Shown: positions 34,426 to 44,521 of the stretch, piece by piece
Numbering within the stretch: position 1 is the stretch's first letter
How the letters are laid out: each line of letters opens with the position of its first letter
Source: Planctomycetota bacterium
GTDB lineage: Bacteria; Planctomycetota; Uabimicrobiia; Uabimicrobiales; Uabimicrobiaceae
DNA: 64,000 nucleotides
Direction of reading: 5' to 3'
Assembly (NCBI GenBank): GCA_029260735.1
Contig: JAJDCR010000033.1
Span: 1 to 64,000 of the forward strand
The notes under the pieces: generated by a model
The model's database searches: none
Told to the model about the DNA's origin: nothing
Seen by the model: the letters and a program-made list of their open reading frames with translations, nothing else
Made by a program: the position numbers and the translations under genes

Positions 34426-36666
34426 TTGTCTGACAAACCAAATGATAAGCCTAGCAACAAAACAAACTTTTCTCCGACTAAATTTGGTACTTTTGGAGGA
34501 GTTTTCACTCCTTGCACCCTGACAATCCTTGGGGTTATTATGTTTTTACGCTTTGGCCAAGTAGTTGGTCAAGCAGGTGCGATCTATGCTCTAATCATTG
34601 TTTTACTCGCTAAACTCATCACTACTTTAACAGCCTTCTCTCTCTCGGCAATTGCAACAAACACAAGAGTAAAAGGGGGAGGAGCCTACTATCTAATCAG
34701 CCGAAGTTTAGGAGTAGAGCTAGGGGGCACCATTGGAATCATCTTTTTTCTAGCCCAAGCAATTTCTGTCGCCATGTATGTTATTGGGTTTACAGAAGCT
34801 TTTATAGACAGCTTCCCTCAGATTTTAAGTCTCCAACTACCTATTATTGGGCCTGTTACAGTCACCATCGTAGCAAGTCTTGTTAACCTCCTTGTTTTTA
34901 TTTGCGTTATGATTGGAGCAGGTTGGACAATTAAGCTTCAGTATGGCATTTTAGCATTACTCTTTTTCTCCTTATTTTCTTTTTATTGGGGAGCTTTTCA
35001 AGACTTCAGCTGGGTCCAACTCCAAGCATCTTCCACTCCGAGCTACAAGCCTGGGCAGAACTTTTTTACGATATTTGCTCTTTTTTTTCCCGCCGTCACA
35101 GGAATTATGGCCGGAGCTAATATGTCCGGTGACCTTAAAGAGCCTAGTCGCTCTATCCCCAAAGGAACTATTTTCTCGATTCTTTTCACCACTCTAGTTT
35201 ACCTATCTATGGCCTTATTGCTTGCCGGCTCACGATCTCAAGAAGCTTTGATCAACAACAACATGATCATCAAGGAAATGTCTTGGTTCCCCTTTCTGAT
35301 AGTTCTAGGAGTCTTTTCCGCCACTTTATCTTCAGCCTTATCGAGTATGATGGGAGCTCCTCGCATTCTCCAAGCCTTTGCCCGCGATGAAGTTTTCAAA
35401 AGCCTAAAAATCTTCGCTCGAAGTAGCGGAAAAAACCAAGAACCTCGCTTTGCCATTACTCTAACCTTCTTGATTTCCCAAATATGCATTTGCCTAGCGG
35501 ACCTTGATGCCATCGCCCCTATTGTAACAATGTTTTTTATGATAACTTACGGAACGATTAACCTAGCGACCTTTTATGAATCCATTACAGGAAACCCTAG
35601 CTACCGCCCAACTTTTCGCTACAGCCATTGGTCCACTGAACTATTGGGAGCAGTGGGCTGTATTGCCGTGATGTTCTTGATGTCACCTCTTTGGGCAATT
35701 CTTTCGATTGCTTTAATGATTACCATATATGGATTGATTAGCCGCAAAGAAATTGAAACGCGTTGGGGAGATGTCCGCAGTGGTTTAGCTTTCGAAAAAA
35801 TTCGAAAAAATCTCCTAAACCTCCAAAACGATCATCCCAAAAATTGGCGCCCTATCGTTTTGGCTTTGAGCGGAGGAGCCTGGAGTCGCATGCCCTTAAC
35901 CATCTACGCACGCTGGCTCACAGCAGGGCGAGGGCTCCTAACTCTAGGACAAATTATTGTCGGAGATATTTACAGTCTGCTAGAACGTAGAGTCAACCAG
36001 GAAAAAATTCTAAAGAAGTTCATCCAAGAAGAAGAAATGAGCGCCTGGGCAACCGCAGTCGTTGCTCCCTCCCTACCCGCAGGAATCCACGCCCTCGTTC
36101 AGTGCCACGGCATTGGAGAGATACGCCCCAATACAGTTCTTATTGGTTGGAATAGAGACCCCGAGCGGAGCGAAGGATTTGCAACCATCATAAGTACCCT
36201 CGCCCGACTAAAGCGAAACGTCGTTGCCATTCGCTACCAGGAAAACAATGAAGATCCTCATAAAGCTCCCGAAGGAACCATTGATGTCTGGTGGCGAGGA
36301 ATGTCCAATGGAAAGCTCATGCTCCTATTCGCTCACCTCTTAAAGCAAAACAGTGAATGGAGAACCCATAAAATCCGGCTTTTACGAATAATTTCATCCT
36401 CTGCCGGTATCGATAAAGCACGCGAGCACTTACAAGAACTGATAGAACTTTCGCGGATCGAAGCAACCCCCGTCGTTATAGCTTCCGATAATGCCCCCCA
36501 AGCGATCCAAGAAACCTCCGCCCACGCCGCAGTCGTCTTCATCGGTTTTCAACCCCCCGAAAAAGAACAAGAATCTGACTTCGTCAGAAAAACGAACTAT
36601 TTAATGGGAGACTTACGCACTGTCATTCTCGTGGCCAGCGTCGGAGGAATGGAGCTAGATGCCTAA
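34426..36666 (+). CDS. SLC12-type cation-chloride cotransporter-like permease
   Basis: A 746-residue membrane protein. It begins with TTG: AAGGA lies 8 bases upstream, and the conserved segment FGTFGGVFTPCTLTILGVIMFLRFG comes before any in-frame ATG. About 12 membrane helices fill residues 25-470. The family marker ANMSGDLKEPSRSIPKGT occurs near residues 228-246. A C-terminal soluble domain (about 480-746) contains WRPIVLALSG and IGWNRDPERSEGF, as in SLC12 proteins. It likely moves cations with chloride or amino acids. No terminator is visible after the stop. Confidence 0.88.
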   Translation: MSDKPNDKPSNKTNFSPTKFGTFGGVFTPCTLTILGVIMFLRFGQVVGQAGAIYALIIVLLAKLITTLTAFSLSAIATNTRVKGGGAYYLISRSLGVELGGTIGIIFFLAQAISVAMYVIGFTEAFIDSFPQILSLQLPIIGPVTVTIVASLVNLLVFICVMIGAGWTIKLQYGILALLFFSLFSFYWGAFQDFSWVQLQASSTPSYKPGQNFFTIFALFFPAVTGIMAGANMSGDLKEPSRSIPKGTIFSILFTTLVYLSMALLLAGSRSQEALINNNMIIKEMSWFPFLIVLGVFSATLSSALSSMMGAPRILQAFARDEVFKSLKIFARSSGKNQEPRFAITLTFLISQICICLADLDAIAPIVTMFFMITYGTINLATFYESITGNPSYRPTFRYSHWSTELLGAVGCIAVMFLMSPLWAILSIALMITIYGLISRKEIETRWGDVRSGLAFEKIRKNLLNLQNDHPKNWRPIVLALSGGAWSRMPLTIYARWLTAGRGLLTLGQIIVGDIYSLLERRVNQEKILKKFIQEEEMSAWATAVVAPSLPAGIHALVQCHGIGEIRPNTVLIGWNRDPERSEGFATIISTLARLKRNVVAIRYQENNEDPHKAPEGTIDVWWRGMSNGKLMLLFAHLLKQNSEWRTHKIRLLRIISSSAGIDKAREHLQELIELSRIEATPVVIASDNAPQAIQETSAHAAVVFIGFQPPEKEQESDFVRKTNYLMGDLRTVILVASVGGMELDA

Positions 36667-36734
36667 GCTTCTATTCCACAACTCTAGGGCTTGTCATTAA
36701 ATAGGCCACTATAGATCAGAATTCTCTTGGCAGA

Positions 36735-37109
36735 CTACTTAACAAAACCAAAATATCCAAACATAAGACCCAACGCCAGCATAAGAACTCCCCAGGGCCA
36801 AGAATTTTTATACATTCCTCGGAAGCGAGAAATAGTTTTGGGAAATGCTATCAACCAAATCCCTTTGAAAAGAGCGATCCAGCTAATGACGGTTATTAGG
36901 ACAGGCCAGTCTTTGACCCAAATATTGTGGTGCTCCACCAAAAGAGCCCCGATAACGAGAGTCATAAACCCTGCAATATAGGTTAGGGCAGGAGATTTTT
37001 CAAAGTCTTCCACTAAATCTCCAAAAACAATTTGTCCTGTCAGAGCAGCGACTCCCGCAGAAAGGTAAATGAGGGATATAATTTTTGCCACAAAAATAGA
37101 TAGTTCCAT
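36735..37109 (-). CDS. Small four-helix membrane protein
   Basis: A 124-residue hydrophobic protein with four predicted membrane helices: IISLIYLSAGVAALTG, LTYIAGFMTLVIGALLV, WPVLITVISWIALFKGIWLI and WGVLMLALGLMFGYFGF. There is no catalytic motif and I do not recognise the family. The ribosome binding site (GAAAGAG) is modest. It is convergent with the SLC12-type gene. Confidence 0.65.
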   Translation of the reverse strand: MELSIFVAKIISLIYLSAGVAALTGQIVFGDLVEDFEKSPALTYIAGFMTLVIGALLVEHHNIWVKDWPVLITVISWIALFKGIWLIAFPKTISRFRGMYKNSWPWGVLMLALGLMFGYFGFVK

Positions 37110-37163
37110 TTGAATTTATCTCTTTCTTAAAATTTTTTCGGTTAAAAAATAAAATTACTCGAT

Positions 37164-37729
37164 TTTTTTTGCTTTTCTGGGATGGGGGAATTTCCTTATC
37201 GCGCATACAACTATTATTTTTGGGCCAATTCGTGACCCAGGGCTCGTTCGCCTTTGGCTCACTTCACCCTGGGCTGTGTTGTGTAACACTTTCAGTGTAT
37301 GGAACTCAGAGAAACGTTCTTTTTTATAGAATGCGCCAAAAACTTCATAATCCTAATTTGAAACGTCCCAGACTTTATAGCCTAACCGTTCTTAGCTTAA
37401 TGACGGGGAAGAAAAAATCAAAAAAATGCGCTAGAATACCTTTAAAAACTGGATTCCCGCCTTCCCTTCTCGGGAATGAACACGGAAGGTTTTATCCGAA
37501 CATTGGCCCAAAATTTGAGAGCGTATTCTGTAAGAAAGAATGATCCACGAAACTCCATACACTGAAAGTGTTACACAACACAGCCCAGGGTGAAGTGAGC
37601 CAAAGGCGAACGAGCCCTGGGTCACGAACGAGCCCTGGGTCACGAACGAGCCCTGGGTCACGAACGAGCCTAAAAATAATATTTGTATGCGCGATAAGGA
37701 AATTCCCCCATCCCAGAAAAGCAAAAAAA
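37164..37729. mobile_element. 0.57-kb inverted-repeat element with internal tandem 18-mers
   Basis: The left arm (37164-37303) and the reverse complement of the right arm (37554-37729) are almost identical, starting at gcttttctgggatggggg and ending at cagtgtatgga. The right arm is longer because an 18-bp unit (cgaacgagccctgggtca) is repeated about 3.5 times at 37607-37670, where the left has one. The 250-bp centre contains attcccgcc...cgggaat and no gene. This marks the border between housekeeping and accessory DNA. Confidence 0.8.
37607..37670. repeat. Tandem 18-bp repeat, about 3.5 copies
   Basis: Perfect tandem copies of cgaacgagccctgggtca at 37607-37624, 37625-37642 and 37643-37660, then a partial copy. 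They probably grew by slippage inside the right inverted-repeat arm. Confidence 0.9.
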
Positions 37730-37786
37730 CAAAAATGCCCCAAGAAGTGACCAAATCCTATTTATGGAAACAAACTAAAAGGATAA

Positions 37787-37984
37787 TCCATTTTTCCAAG
37801 TGCCCATAACACGATTGACTCCATAGTAAGTAGTAATGTTGCCTCCGGCATTCTTAATAATTATAGTAAAGACTTTGAATGTTTTCGACCACTAGAGGAT
37901 GGTAATCCTAACACCAGCCACTTGTATCTTGTTAAAATGGCAAAAGCAAGACTACTGGAATATATCATTAGTTTTGAAAAATGA
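37787..37984 (+). pseudogene. Probable remnant of a gene (65-residue open tail)
   Basis: An open frame without a good start reads like coding sequence: ASGILNNYSKDFECFRPLE, then HLYLVKMAKARLLEYIISF, before a TGA at 37982. Just upstream, another frame from 37735 (MPQEVTKSYLWKQTKRIIHF) stops where this one begins, as if a single frameshift separated them. No family is recognised. The rest of 37730-38172 is AT-rich with small palindromes and no gene. Confidence 0.35.
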
Positions 37985-38172
37985 GATACTCAAAAAGTCA
38001 CTCACTGCGTGACAAATTCTATTGGATAAGAAGATGTAACTTTTAAAAAGTTAGGCTTTACAGTAAGGGATATAAGTATACACTATACTCTTTCCTAATA
38101 AAAATAAGCTATAGCGCGTATTTTTTTTTGTAACTTCTTGTTACCTTTTTAAGGAATCCAAGCTCAAGCGAG

Positions 38173-39075
38173 TTAGCTTATCTCATAGCTCACCATAAGC
38201 AAAGGCTTCGCTTTTTCCAAATCCTCAGAGTTCCTCAAAGTAAGCTCCAAATTTCCCGTCCCAAAATGCCCAATGTTGGTCACATCCCGACTAAATCCCT
38301 CTTCTAACAAGTCCGACGAAACAGGGTTTGCTTTCAAATAGAGCAAAATAGTTTCGCTGCGAGGATGAATCTCTACACAGGCAAAGTTACGCATTCTTTT
38401 GAAAGCAAAATAGTCTAGGAGAGTTTTTACTTGGATATCATCGCCCAAAGAAAAAATAAAAGTCTTTAAGTCTTCATAGAGCTTTTTTAGCTCAGGCTTA
38501 GATTGTTCCAAGTACTCTACAACCGTTTTTGTACTCTTGTTAAGTTTCGTTGTAGGCAAAGCAGATTCTACTGTAGTAGCATTAACTAGCTCCAGTAAAA
38601 GAAATTCTTTTTCATATTGACGGTAGCGAACAAGCTCAATATTGCGGTTAATCTGTTTTACGGCGTGCTCATCGTATTTGGTGTAGTCACCAGCTATACA
38701 AATTAGACGTGGAGAGCTCCACTCTATTTTTTCTGCCACTTCAGCCCTTACTTTTCGAAGAACCAGTAGCTCAAATTCACCGCAGTGATCCATCAGCCAA
38801 TCTAAATAAAAGAGCCCTTGGTTAATCACATTTTCGTTACGAGCTCTTTTATATTCAATGATAACAGGGCAGCCATTTTCATCTATCCCTAAAGTGTCTA
38901 TTCGTCCACCATGCCTTTGACCAGTTGAGTACTCAGAAGCAAGTAGAGTTACTCCAAGAAGAGCTTCTAAGTTTTTCTCGATTAGGCTTTGTAGATCTCT
39001 TTCTAGAAAAGCCCATTTTCCTTCTAACTCTGTTGTAGAGTTTTCGTTGATTCGAAATAGCTTGATATCTGTCAT
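38173..39075 (-). CDS. DUF91/DUF5655-like PD-(D/E)XK nuclease
   Basis: A 300-residue protein. The N-terminal half (about 15-150) has the nuclease layout LEALLGVTLLASEY, GRIDTLGIDENGCPVIIEYKR (Asp and Glu-x-Lys of the PD-(D/E)XK core), then a helical segment. The C-terminal half (about 190-300) resembles DUF5655, with FACVEIHPRSETILLYLKA and GTGNLELTLRNSEDLEKAKPLL. Proteins of this type occur in restriction and defence contexts. The ATG has AAGG about 8 bases upstream. It lies 50 bases downstream of the broken kinase gene, last in the minus-strand unit. Confidence 0.8.
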   Translation of the reverse strand: MTDIKLFRINENSTTELEGKWAFLERDLQSLIEKNLEALLGVTLLASEYSTGQRHGGRIDTLGIDENGCPVIIEYKRARNENVINQGLFYLDWLMDHCGEFELLVLRKVRAEVAEKIEWSSPRLICIAGDYTKYDEHAVKQINRNIELVRYRQYEKEFLLLELVNATTVESALPTTKLNKSTKTVVEYLEQSKPELKKLYEDLKTFIFSLGDDIQVKTLLDYFAFKRMRNFACVEIHPRSETILLYLKANPVSSDLLEEGFSRDVTNIGHFGTGNLELTLRNSEDLEKAKPLLMVSYEIS

Positions 39076-39125
39076 GGGGTTGCCTTGAATAACTTTGATT
39101 AAGAAAAAAAGAACTGAGTTCTAAC

Positions 39126-40504
39126 TCATAAGTTTTCAACTGTTTTCATTACCATTCTCTGTGCTTTATTTACTCCAATGATCGCACCAAGTAGCCAACC
39201 AATGAATAATCCAACCAATAATCCAACCAATACCAATGGTTCATTGGCTTTCTTATCTATCAAAAAAACTATAATAACTCCTATTAGACCACCAAACAAT
39301 GATCCTTTTAAGGAAACAAAAAAAACTATTTTATTGATATTAACCTTTTTGATTCTTCTTTTTGTTTTATCTAATCCAATGATCTCACCAAGTAGCCAGC
39401 CAATGAATAATCCAACGAATGTGAATGTTTCAGCGGCTGCCTTATCTGTCAAAAAACTTACAATAAATCCTGTTAGACCACCAAGTAATAATCCTTTTAA
39501 TGATGCTAAAGAATCTACTTTATTGAGAGCAACTTTATCGTTTAGCTTAGGTAAATGTTTTTTTTCATTCCTTTTATTTATCTCTTCTATTCTTTTTTGT
39601 GCTCTATTTACTCCAATGATCGCACCAAGTAGCCAACCAATGAATATTCCAACGAATATCAATTGTCCAGCGACTGCCTTATCTGTCAAAAAACTTATAA
39701 TAAAGAATGTTAGACCACCAAATAATGATCCTTTTAATGAGACAAAAAAAACTAGCTTATAGACATTGCCCCTATCACCTAGTTTAGGCGGATGTTTTTC
39801 TTTTAGGGATTCAAAACATTCTGAAATATTTTCCTTCCTTGTATTCACTTCTTTTGAAGGACATGTTTCGTCAGCTATTTTGTTTAGTTTTTCTATCACT
39901 TCAATAAAATCTTGAGGCCGTTTTTCAGGATTTTTTGCCTCACAGTCCCCTATCAGATACAACAATTCACGATTTCCAAAGTTATCTATTTCTCTAGGAT
40001 GAGGGCTAAGAGAACCAAAAAAGATTTTTTTTAAAGTACGACCGTAAGCAAAGACATCACTATACTTACCTATAGGCCATGATCGATTATCAACTATTTT
40101 GCCAATCTGTTCTGGGGGTGCGTACTGAAGAGTACCTGCTATTGACTGTTCATTACACTGCGATTGCTGCTTTGGATGTGTTGAGCCGATTTTGCAAGAA
40201 CTTCTCCTCTTACAGCAAGTCCAAAGTCGATAATTTTGAGCTGTTCTTGCTTTTCAGGATATAGAATATTGGCTGGTTTTAGATCCCTGTGAATGACATC
40301 CACACTATGGGCATCCTTCATTCCACTGGCAATTAGAAGAGCTATTTTTAGCCCCTTCTCTAAAGAAAAATTACCATTTCTCTCAATAAAACGATCTAAG
40401 TCTTCTCCATGAAAGTACTCTGTTACCAAATATGCTTTTTCTCGAAGGTTCCAGTTTACATAACCGTAATCTTTTAAAGTGATAGTGTTTACCTCAAAAG
40501 TCAT
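39126..40504 (-). pseudogene. N-truncated, frameshifted Ser/Thr kinase with tandem membrane modules
   Basis: The 5-prime part (40504-40139) starts at strand 4/5 of the N lobe (KAYLVTEYFHGEDL) and includes HRDLKPANIL and DFGLAVR, then stops. In the -1 frame, the same DNA continues as GTLQYAPPEQIGKIV, SDVFAYGRTLKKI and joins the frame ending at 39126 (LLYLIGDCEAKNPEKRP), the rest of the kinase C lobe. The Gly-rich loop and active-site Lys are missing, so it cannot be an active kinase. The tail has three near-identical membrane modules (SLKGSLFGGL, FLTDKA, FIGWLLGAIIG). The ATG overlaps the helicase stop as ATGA. Confidence 0.8.
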
Positions 40505-43500
40505 CGACGCACTCCATTGATTACTTTCGTTAAAACGCTCACTATTCTGGGCCCCCTTCTTTTATAACCAAGTACTTTTATCATTTCCTCTAAAAGCTCT
40601 TCCTTTGTTCGATTCAATTCATCCGACTCTATCCACTCGATTATTTCTTCTAGCTTAGACCTAGGGTATTCATCTATTTTCAAACGCGTTTCAAATGAGG
40701 GCTTCTTATTCCTTTCATTCTGGGAAGGAATTTCTACAACAGGTGAGGGTTTAACTTCAGTAATTGTATTCTCTTGGGATGTACAATGAGCGAGTACATT
40801 TCGGTACTCTTTCATTACACGCTTCACTTCTTCCTCTTTTCGGAGAAACCAGTCCGTCGACCAAATGCGACAAAAATTCCAACCAAGGGCTTCTAACTGT
40901 TGCTGTCTTAGCCTATCTCGCTCTCGGGCAGTGTAAGACGAGTGGTAGGAAGCTCCATCGCATTCAATAGCAAGAATGTTTCTTCCTTTCTTTTCGGGAT
41001 GTACAACAGCAAAATCAAGTCTATACTTCCCTACTCCAAACTGGGGCAAAAGATCAAGTCCTTTATTGGATAAAGTTTGGTAGATATCAAACTCAAACGG
41101 ATTCATTGAGTGATCTTCTGAGTAGACTTTTTCTAAGTTACTTCCTCCACTAGCGGCATATTCTAAGTAAAGCTTAAGCAATTCCACCCCTCGGGCTTTC
41201 GATTTCCTTAAATCAATTTCTTCTCCTAAAAAAGAAGAAACCACAGTCATTTTTTTTCGAGCCCTAGTAATAGCTACATTAAGCCGCCGTTCTCCTCCAC
41301 TTTGGTTAATAGGACCAAACCTATGAGGAAGTTCTCCTTGGGCGTTTTTCCCATAACCAATAGATAAAAGGATAGAATCTCGCTCATCGCCTTGAACACG
41401 TTCTAGATTTTTGATAAAAAAACGCTCTTCTTTTTCTTCGATGAAAAAATCACTTTCTATCTTGTTTTCTCTCAAATACTCATCTAGTGCATGTTGAATT
41501 CTTTGAGCGTGCTTTAAGCCTAGAGCAATTACTCCGAGAGATTGTTTGGGAAAGTTTTGAGCATGTTCGAGAATTAACTCTACGACTTTATTGACCTCTG
41601 CTGCAGAGCTTTCTTTCCCTTGATTGACCTTAGAGCAGTAAGGAGCCAAAATGTGTTTTAAAGGAGGAGTTCCTCCTATTCCAGGAAAAGTAATTAAGCA
41701 ATCTTCGTAAATATGATGATTGGAAAAAGCAATTAACCGTTCATCTCGACTTCGGTAATGCCACTTTAGAGTATGATCAGGCAAAAATGAAGAAAGGTTA
41801 TCCAATAAGCTTTCAAACCCTTCGATTTTATTCCCATCTTCTTCTTGATCAGGATATCCTGAGATAAAAAATGAAGTGGGAGGAAGCTGTTGACGATCTC
41901 CAGCAACTACGATTTGAGAGCCTCGCATAATGGACGAAATGGCATCTTCTGTTAGAACTTGGCTCGCTTCATCAAAGATAACAACATCAAAATATTGTTT
42001 TGCATTAAAAAGTTGACTAATAGAGAGAGGGCTTCCCATCCAGCAAGGACATACAGAAGTGATCACAGTAGAGGTTTGATTGATCAGCTTACGTAAGGGA
42101 AGATGTCTTCGTTTCTTTTTTACCTCTCTTTTGAGAATATCCACCTGCTCAGGGTTACCATCCATAGATTCGATAGCCCACTGCGAATGTTTACGAGTGA
42201 TACGATCTGCTGTAATTTGAAGCTTTCTATTATCTAGCTCCTGAAAACTTTCGACTTCTTTCGTATGGGTTTTTCCCATAAAAGATTGAATACTGGAATC
42301 TTTTAAAATAGCTTCGTCGTAGCATGACTGTAACCAAGAATATTCAAAGCAATTTTTCCAAGAACTTGGAGGAACCGCTAACTTTTGGATCTCTTGCAGA
42401 AAAATCTTTAAGCCTAAACTTAGCAAGCTTTGAGTACTTTGAAAAACCTCCACTACTTGGTAAGGAGTTACTTGGTCACCATGTAGCTCTTGAAGAGTAG
42501 ATTTTAGCTTAGAAAAAGAAATTTTTTCCAACCCTTGACAACCTAATATTTGACTGATATCTCTCAGTCTTGTTTCGAATTTATCTTTATGATTTTTTAG
42601 CGAAACTATATTCAAAGGAGGGAAAGGAAGACACTTCTGCTGGAAAACGTGACTCCACACAACTAAAACATGTTTAGCTAACTCGACATCCTTTGCTACA
42701 CTATGCAGAGGTTTTTTTTCTTTTTTGAGAAAAGTTTTAACTGTTTTAGAAACTTTTCGGTAGGAAGGAAAAAGGAGCCAATAAAAAAATGCTTTCCCTC
42801 TATTGTCAGTTGTGGGAGCAAGTATTTTTGTAAAACTCTGCATATCTTGGGTAAAAAACTCAGGATCATATCGAGTTAAGAGTTGCTGAGAAATCAAAAA
42901 GGTCTTACATAGTTTATCTAAACATTGCTGGCTTTTGATCTCTATGGGGTAAATTTTTTTTAGCTCTGATAGAGTTTCTGTGAAATCATCCCAGTCTAAT
43001 AATAGAGAAGAGCAATGATCTCTGCAACTCTGTATATCAAGATTATTTTGAACTTTACTTTTTACCCATAAAGAGGTATTTTTTTTCAAGAAAATATCGG
43101 AAAACTTTTCTAGTATAGCTACTTTGTCTTGGATTGCCCGGACATTTTTTTCTGTTAAGTTTTGGAGAGTTTTTCCACGCCAGCGAATTTGGCATTTCTT
43201 TACTTGAGCAGGATAGCCCAAAAGGAGAGCTCTCAAATCAAATATACTTTTACCCGAAGGGGCCAGCTTTGTGTGCATTTTGGCAACATGGGAATTTAAA
43301 ACATCTCTTTTTTGTATGTACTCGGAATGGATTGAATATGCATCAATGGAGGGAGCGTGCTTTATCTGCTTTAATGAGTTCCCAATATGACGAATAAACT
43401 CCGATTTAGAAATTTCTGCTCCATGGACATCCAAAACGAGTTTGTCTAGCCCAACACTAGTCAACCTCTTTTTTACCGCTTCCAACGCCGCTCTTTTTTC

Positions 43501-44463
43501 TGCGACAAAGAGGACTTTTTTTCTTTCCGCAATCAAAGATGAAATTAAATTCGCAATAGTCTGACTTTTTCCCGTTCCCGGTGGTCCTTGAATTACACAA
43601 CTTTGCCCCTTAAGAACGCTATTTACTGCAACATGCTGGCTTGAGTCGATATCTAAAATCAAATGTTCATCGCCAGGCAATTTCTGATCAAGGGAACTTC
43701 TGTTCTCCTCAAAACCACTTTGGCTCATCTGAATTCGAGCATCTTGGTTACCAGCAATGGCCGCAATAATTTCGTGATTGTTCAGGAGAGAAAGATTCTC
43801 TACTAAGTCATTCACCATTGCCATTTTCTGAAAAGCAAAGTTAGCCAAGTGAAGGCTTTTCCTATTGATTTTCAGTCCTTCTATTTCAGACTGGTACTTC
43901 TCTAGATGATCAAATATTGGTTCAAAATCGAGCTCTCCCTTATTTCCGATAGCTAGCTCGGATAAACTTTCTAAGTCCAAATCAATCCCGAACTGATCCA
44001 ACCAAAAATGAGAAAGAATAGAGTTTAGTTGAAAGTCACCCTGTATCTGCAAAGAAACACTTCCCAGATTTCCTGATCCAAAGATAACCTTGACTGGTAA
44101 AAGAACAAGAGGTGACTCAGGATCTCTTCCTTTGTCCAAAGCAGTCCAAGTAACAATCCCCAAACCCAGAAATAGAGTTTCCAGCCCTTTCTCTTCTAAA
44201 TTTTCTCTAGCTTTACGAGTAATTTGTCTAAGAGACTTTACCCTTTCGGGCCATTGAGACGAGGGAAAAAACTTGTTGAGCTTAACAGATTTTCCTTTAA
44301 GAAGCGGCTCTAGTAAAGTTAACCCTATCTCTGAAAAGTCGATTGTTCCTCTCTTCAAAGGAAGAAAGTAAAGGAGTTGATTTCGACGAGAGAGATCCAG
44401 TAACCTCTTTTTCCAAACTTCACAGGCATCTTCTATATCTTGAAGCCGAGTTTGTTTTTCCAT
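40501..44463 (-). CDS. DUF4011-helicase-Vsr-like defence protein (Hhe-like)
   Basis: A 1320-residue protein. The DUF4011-like N terminus has WKKRLLDLSRRNQLLYF. An SF1 helicase/AAA domain follows, with Walker A GPPGTGKSQTIANL near residue 291, DEAS (VVIFDEASQVL) near 834, GDRQQLPP, a motif with QGDERDSILLS and the arginine motif NVAITRARKKM. A Vsr/DUF559-like nuclease domain follows (about 1130-1220; YRLDFAVVHP, AIECDGASYHS, RDRLRQQQLEALGW), then a DUF3320-like tail. This order matches the predicted defence gene type reported as Hhe. GAAAGG lies about 5 bases before ATG. Confidence 0.88.
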   Translation of the reverse strand: MEKQTRLQDIEDACEVWKKRLLDLSRRNQLLYFLPLKRGTIDFSEIGLTLLEPLLKGKSVKLNKFFPSSQWPERVKSLRQITRKARENLEEKGLETLFLGLGIVTWTALDKGRDPESPLVLLPVKVIFGSGNLGSVSLQIQGDFQLNSILSHFWLDQFGIDLDLESLSELAIGNKGELDFEPIFDHLEKYQSEIEGLKINRKSLHLANFAFQKMAMVNDLVENLSLLNNHEIIAAIAGNQDARIQMSQSGFEENRSSLDQKLPGDEHLILDIDSSQHVAVNSVLKGQSCVIQGPPGTGKSQTIANLISSLIAERKKVLFVAEKRAALEAVKKRLTSVGLDKLVLDVHGAEISKSEFIRHIGNSLKQIKHAPSIDAYSIHSEYIQKRDVLNSHVAKMHTKLAPSGKSIFDLRALLLGYPAQVKKCQIRWRGKTLQNLTEKNVRAIQDKVAILEKFSDIFLKKNTSLWVKSKVQNNLDIQSCRDHCSSLLLDWDDFTETLSELKKIYPIEIKSQQCLDKLCKTFLISQQLLTRYDPEFFTQDMQSFTKILAPTTDNRGKAFFYWLLFPSYRKVSKTVKTFLKKEKKPLHSVAKDVELAKHVLVVWSHVFQQKCLPFPPLNIVSLKNHKDKFETRLRDISQILGCQGLEKISFSKLKSTLQELHGDQVTPYQVVEVFQSTQSLLSLGLKIFLQEIQKLAVPPSSWKNCFEYSWLQSCYDEAILKDSSIQSFMGKTHTKEVESFQELDNRKLQITADRITRKHSQWAIESMDGNPEQVDILKREVKKKRRHLPLRKLINQTSTVITSVCPCWMGSPLSISQLFNAKQYFDVVIFDEASQVLTEDAISSIMRGSQIVVAGDRQQLPPTSFFISGYPDQEEDGNKIEGFESLLDNLSSFLPDHTLKWHYRSRDERLIAFSNHHIYEDCLITFPGIGGTPPLKHILAPYCSKVNQGKESSAAEVNKVVELILEHAQNFPKQSLGVIALGLKHAQRIQHALDEYLRENKIESDFFIEEKEERFFIKNLERVQGDERDSILLSIGYGKNAQGELPHRFGPINQSGGERRLNVAITRARKKMTVVSSFLGEEIDLRKSKARGVELLKLYLEYAASGGSNLEKVYSEDHSMNPFEFDIYQTLSNKGLDLLPQFGVGKYRLDFAVVHPEKKGRNILAIECDGASYHSSYTARERDRLRQQQLEALGWNFCRIWSTDWFLRKEEEVKRVMKEYRNVLAHCTSQENTITEVKPSPVVEIPSQNERNKKPSFETRLKIDEYPRSKLEEIIEWIESDELNRTKEELLEEMIKVLGYKRRGPRIVSVLTKVINGVRR

Positions 44464-44521
44464 TAAACCTTTCCCGTTTTCTACACAAAATTGTTAAAGT
44501 ATTAAAAACATCCGAGAGCTT

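Noticed and set aside
37607..37670. CRISPR-like repeats
   Set aside because: The 18-bp units are directly tandem with no spacers and lie inside an inverted repeat.
39178..39762. 194-residue plus-strand frame
   Set aside because: It is the shadow of the three-copy membrane module of the kinase remnant.
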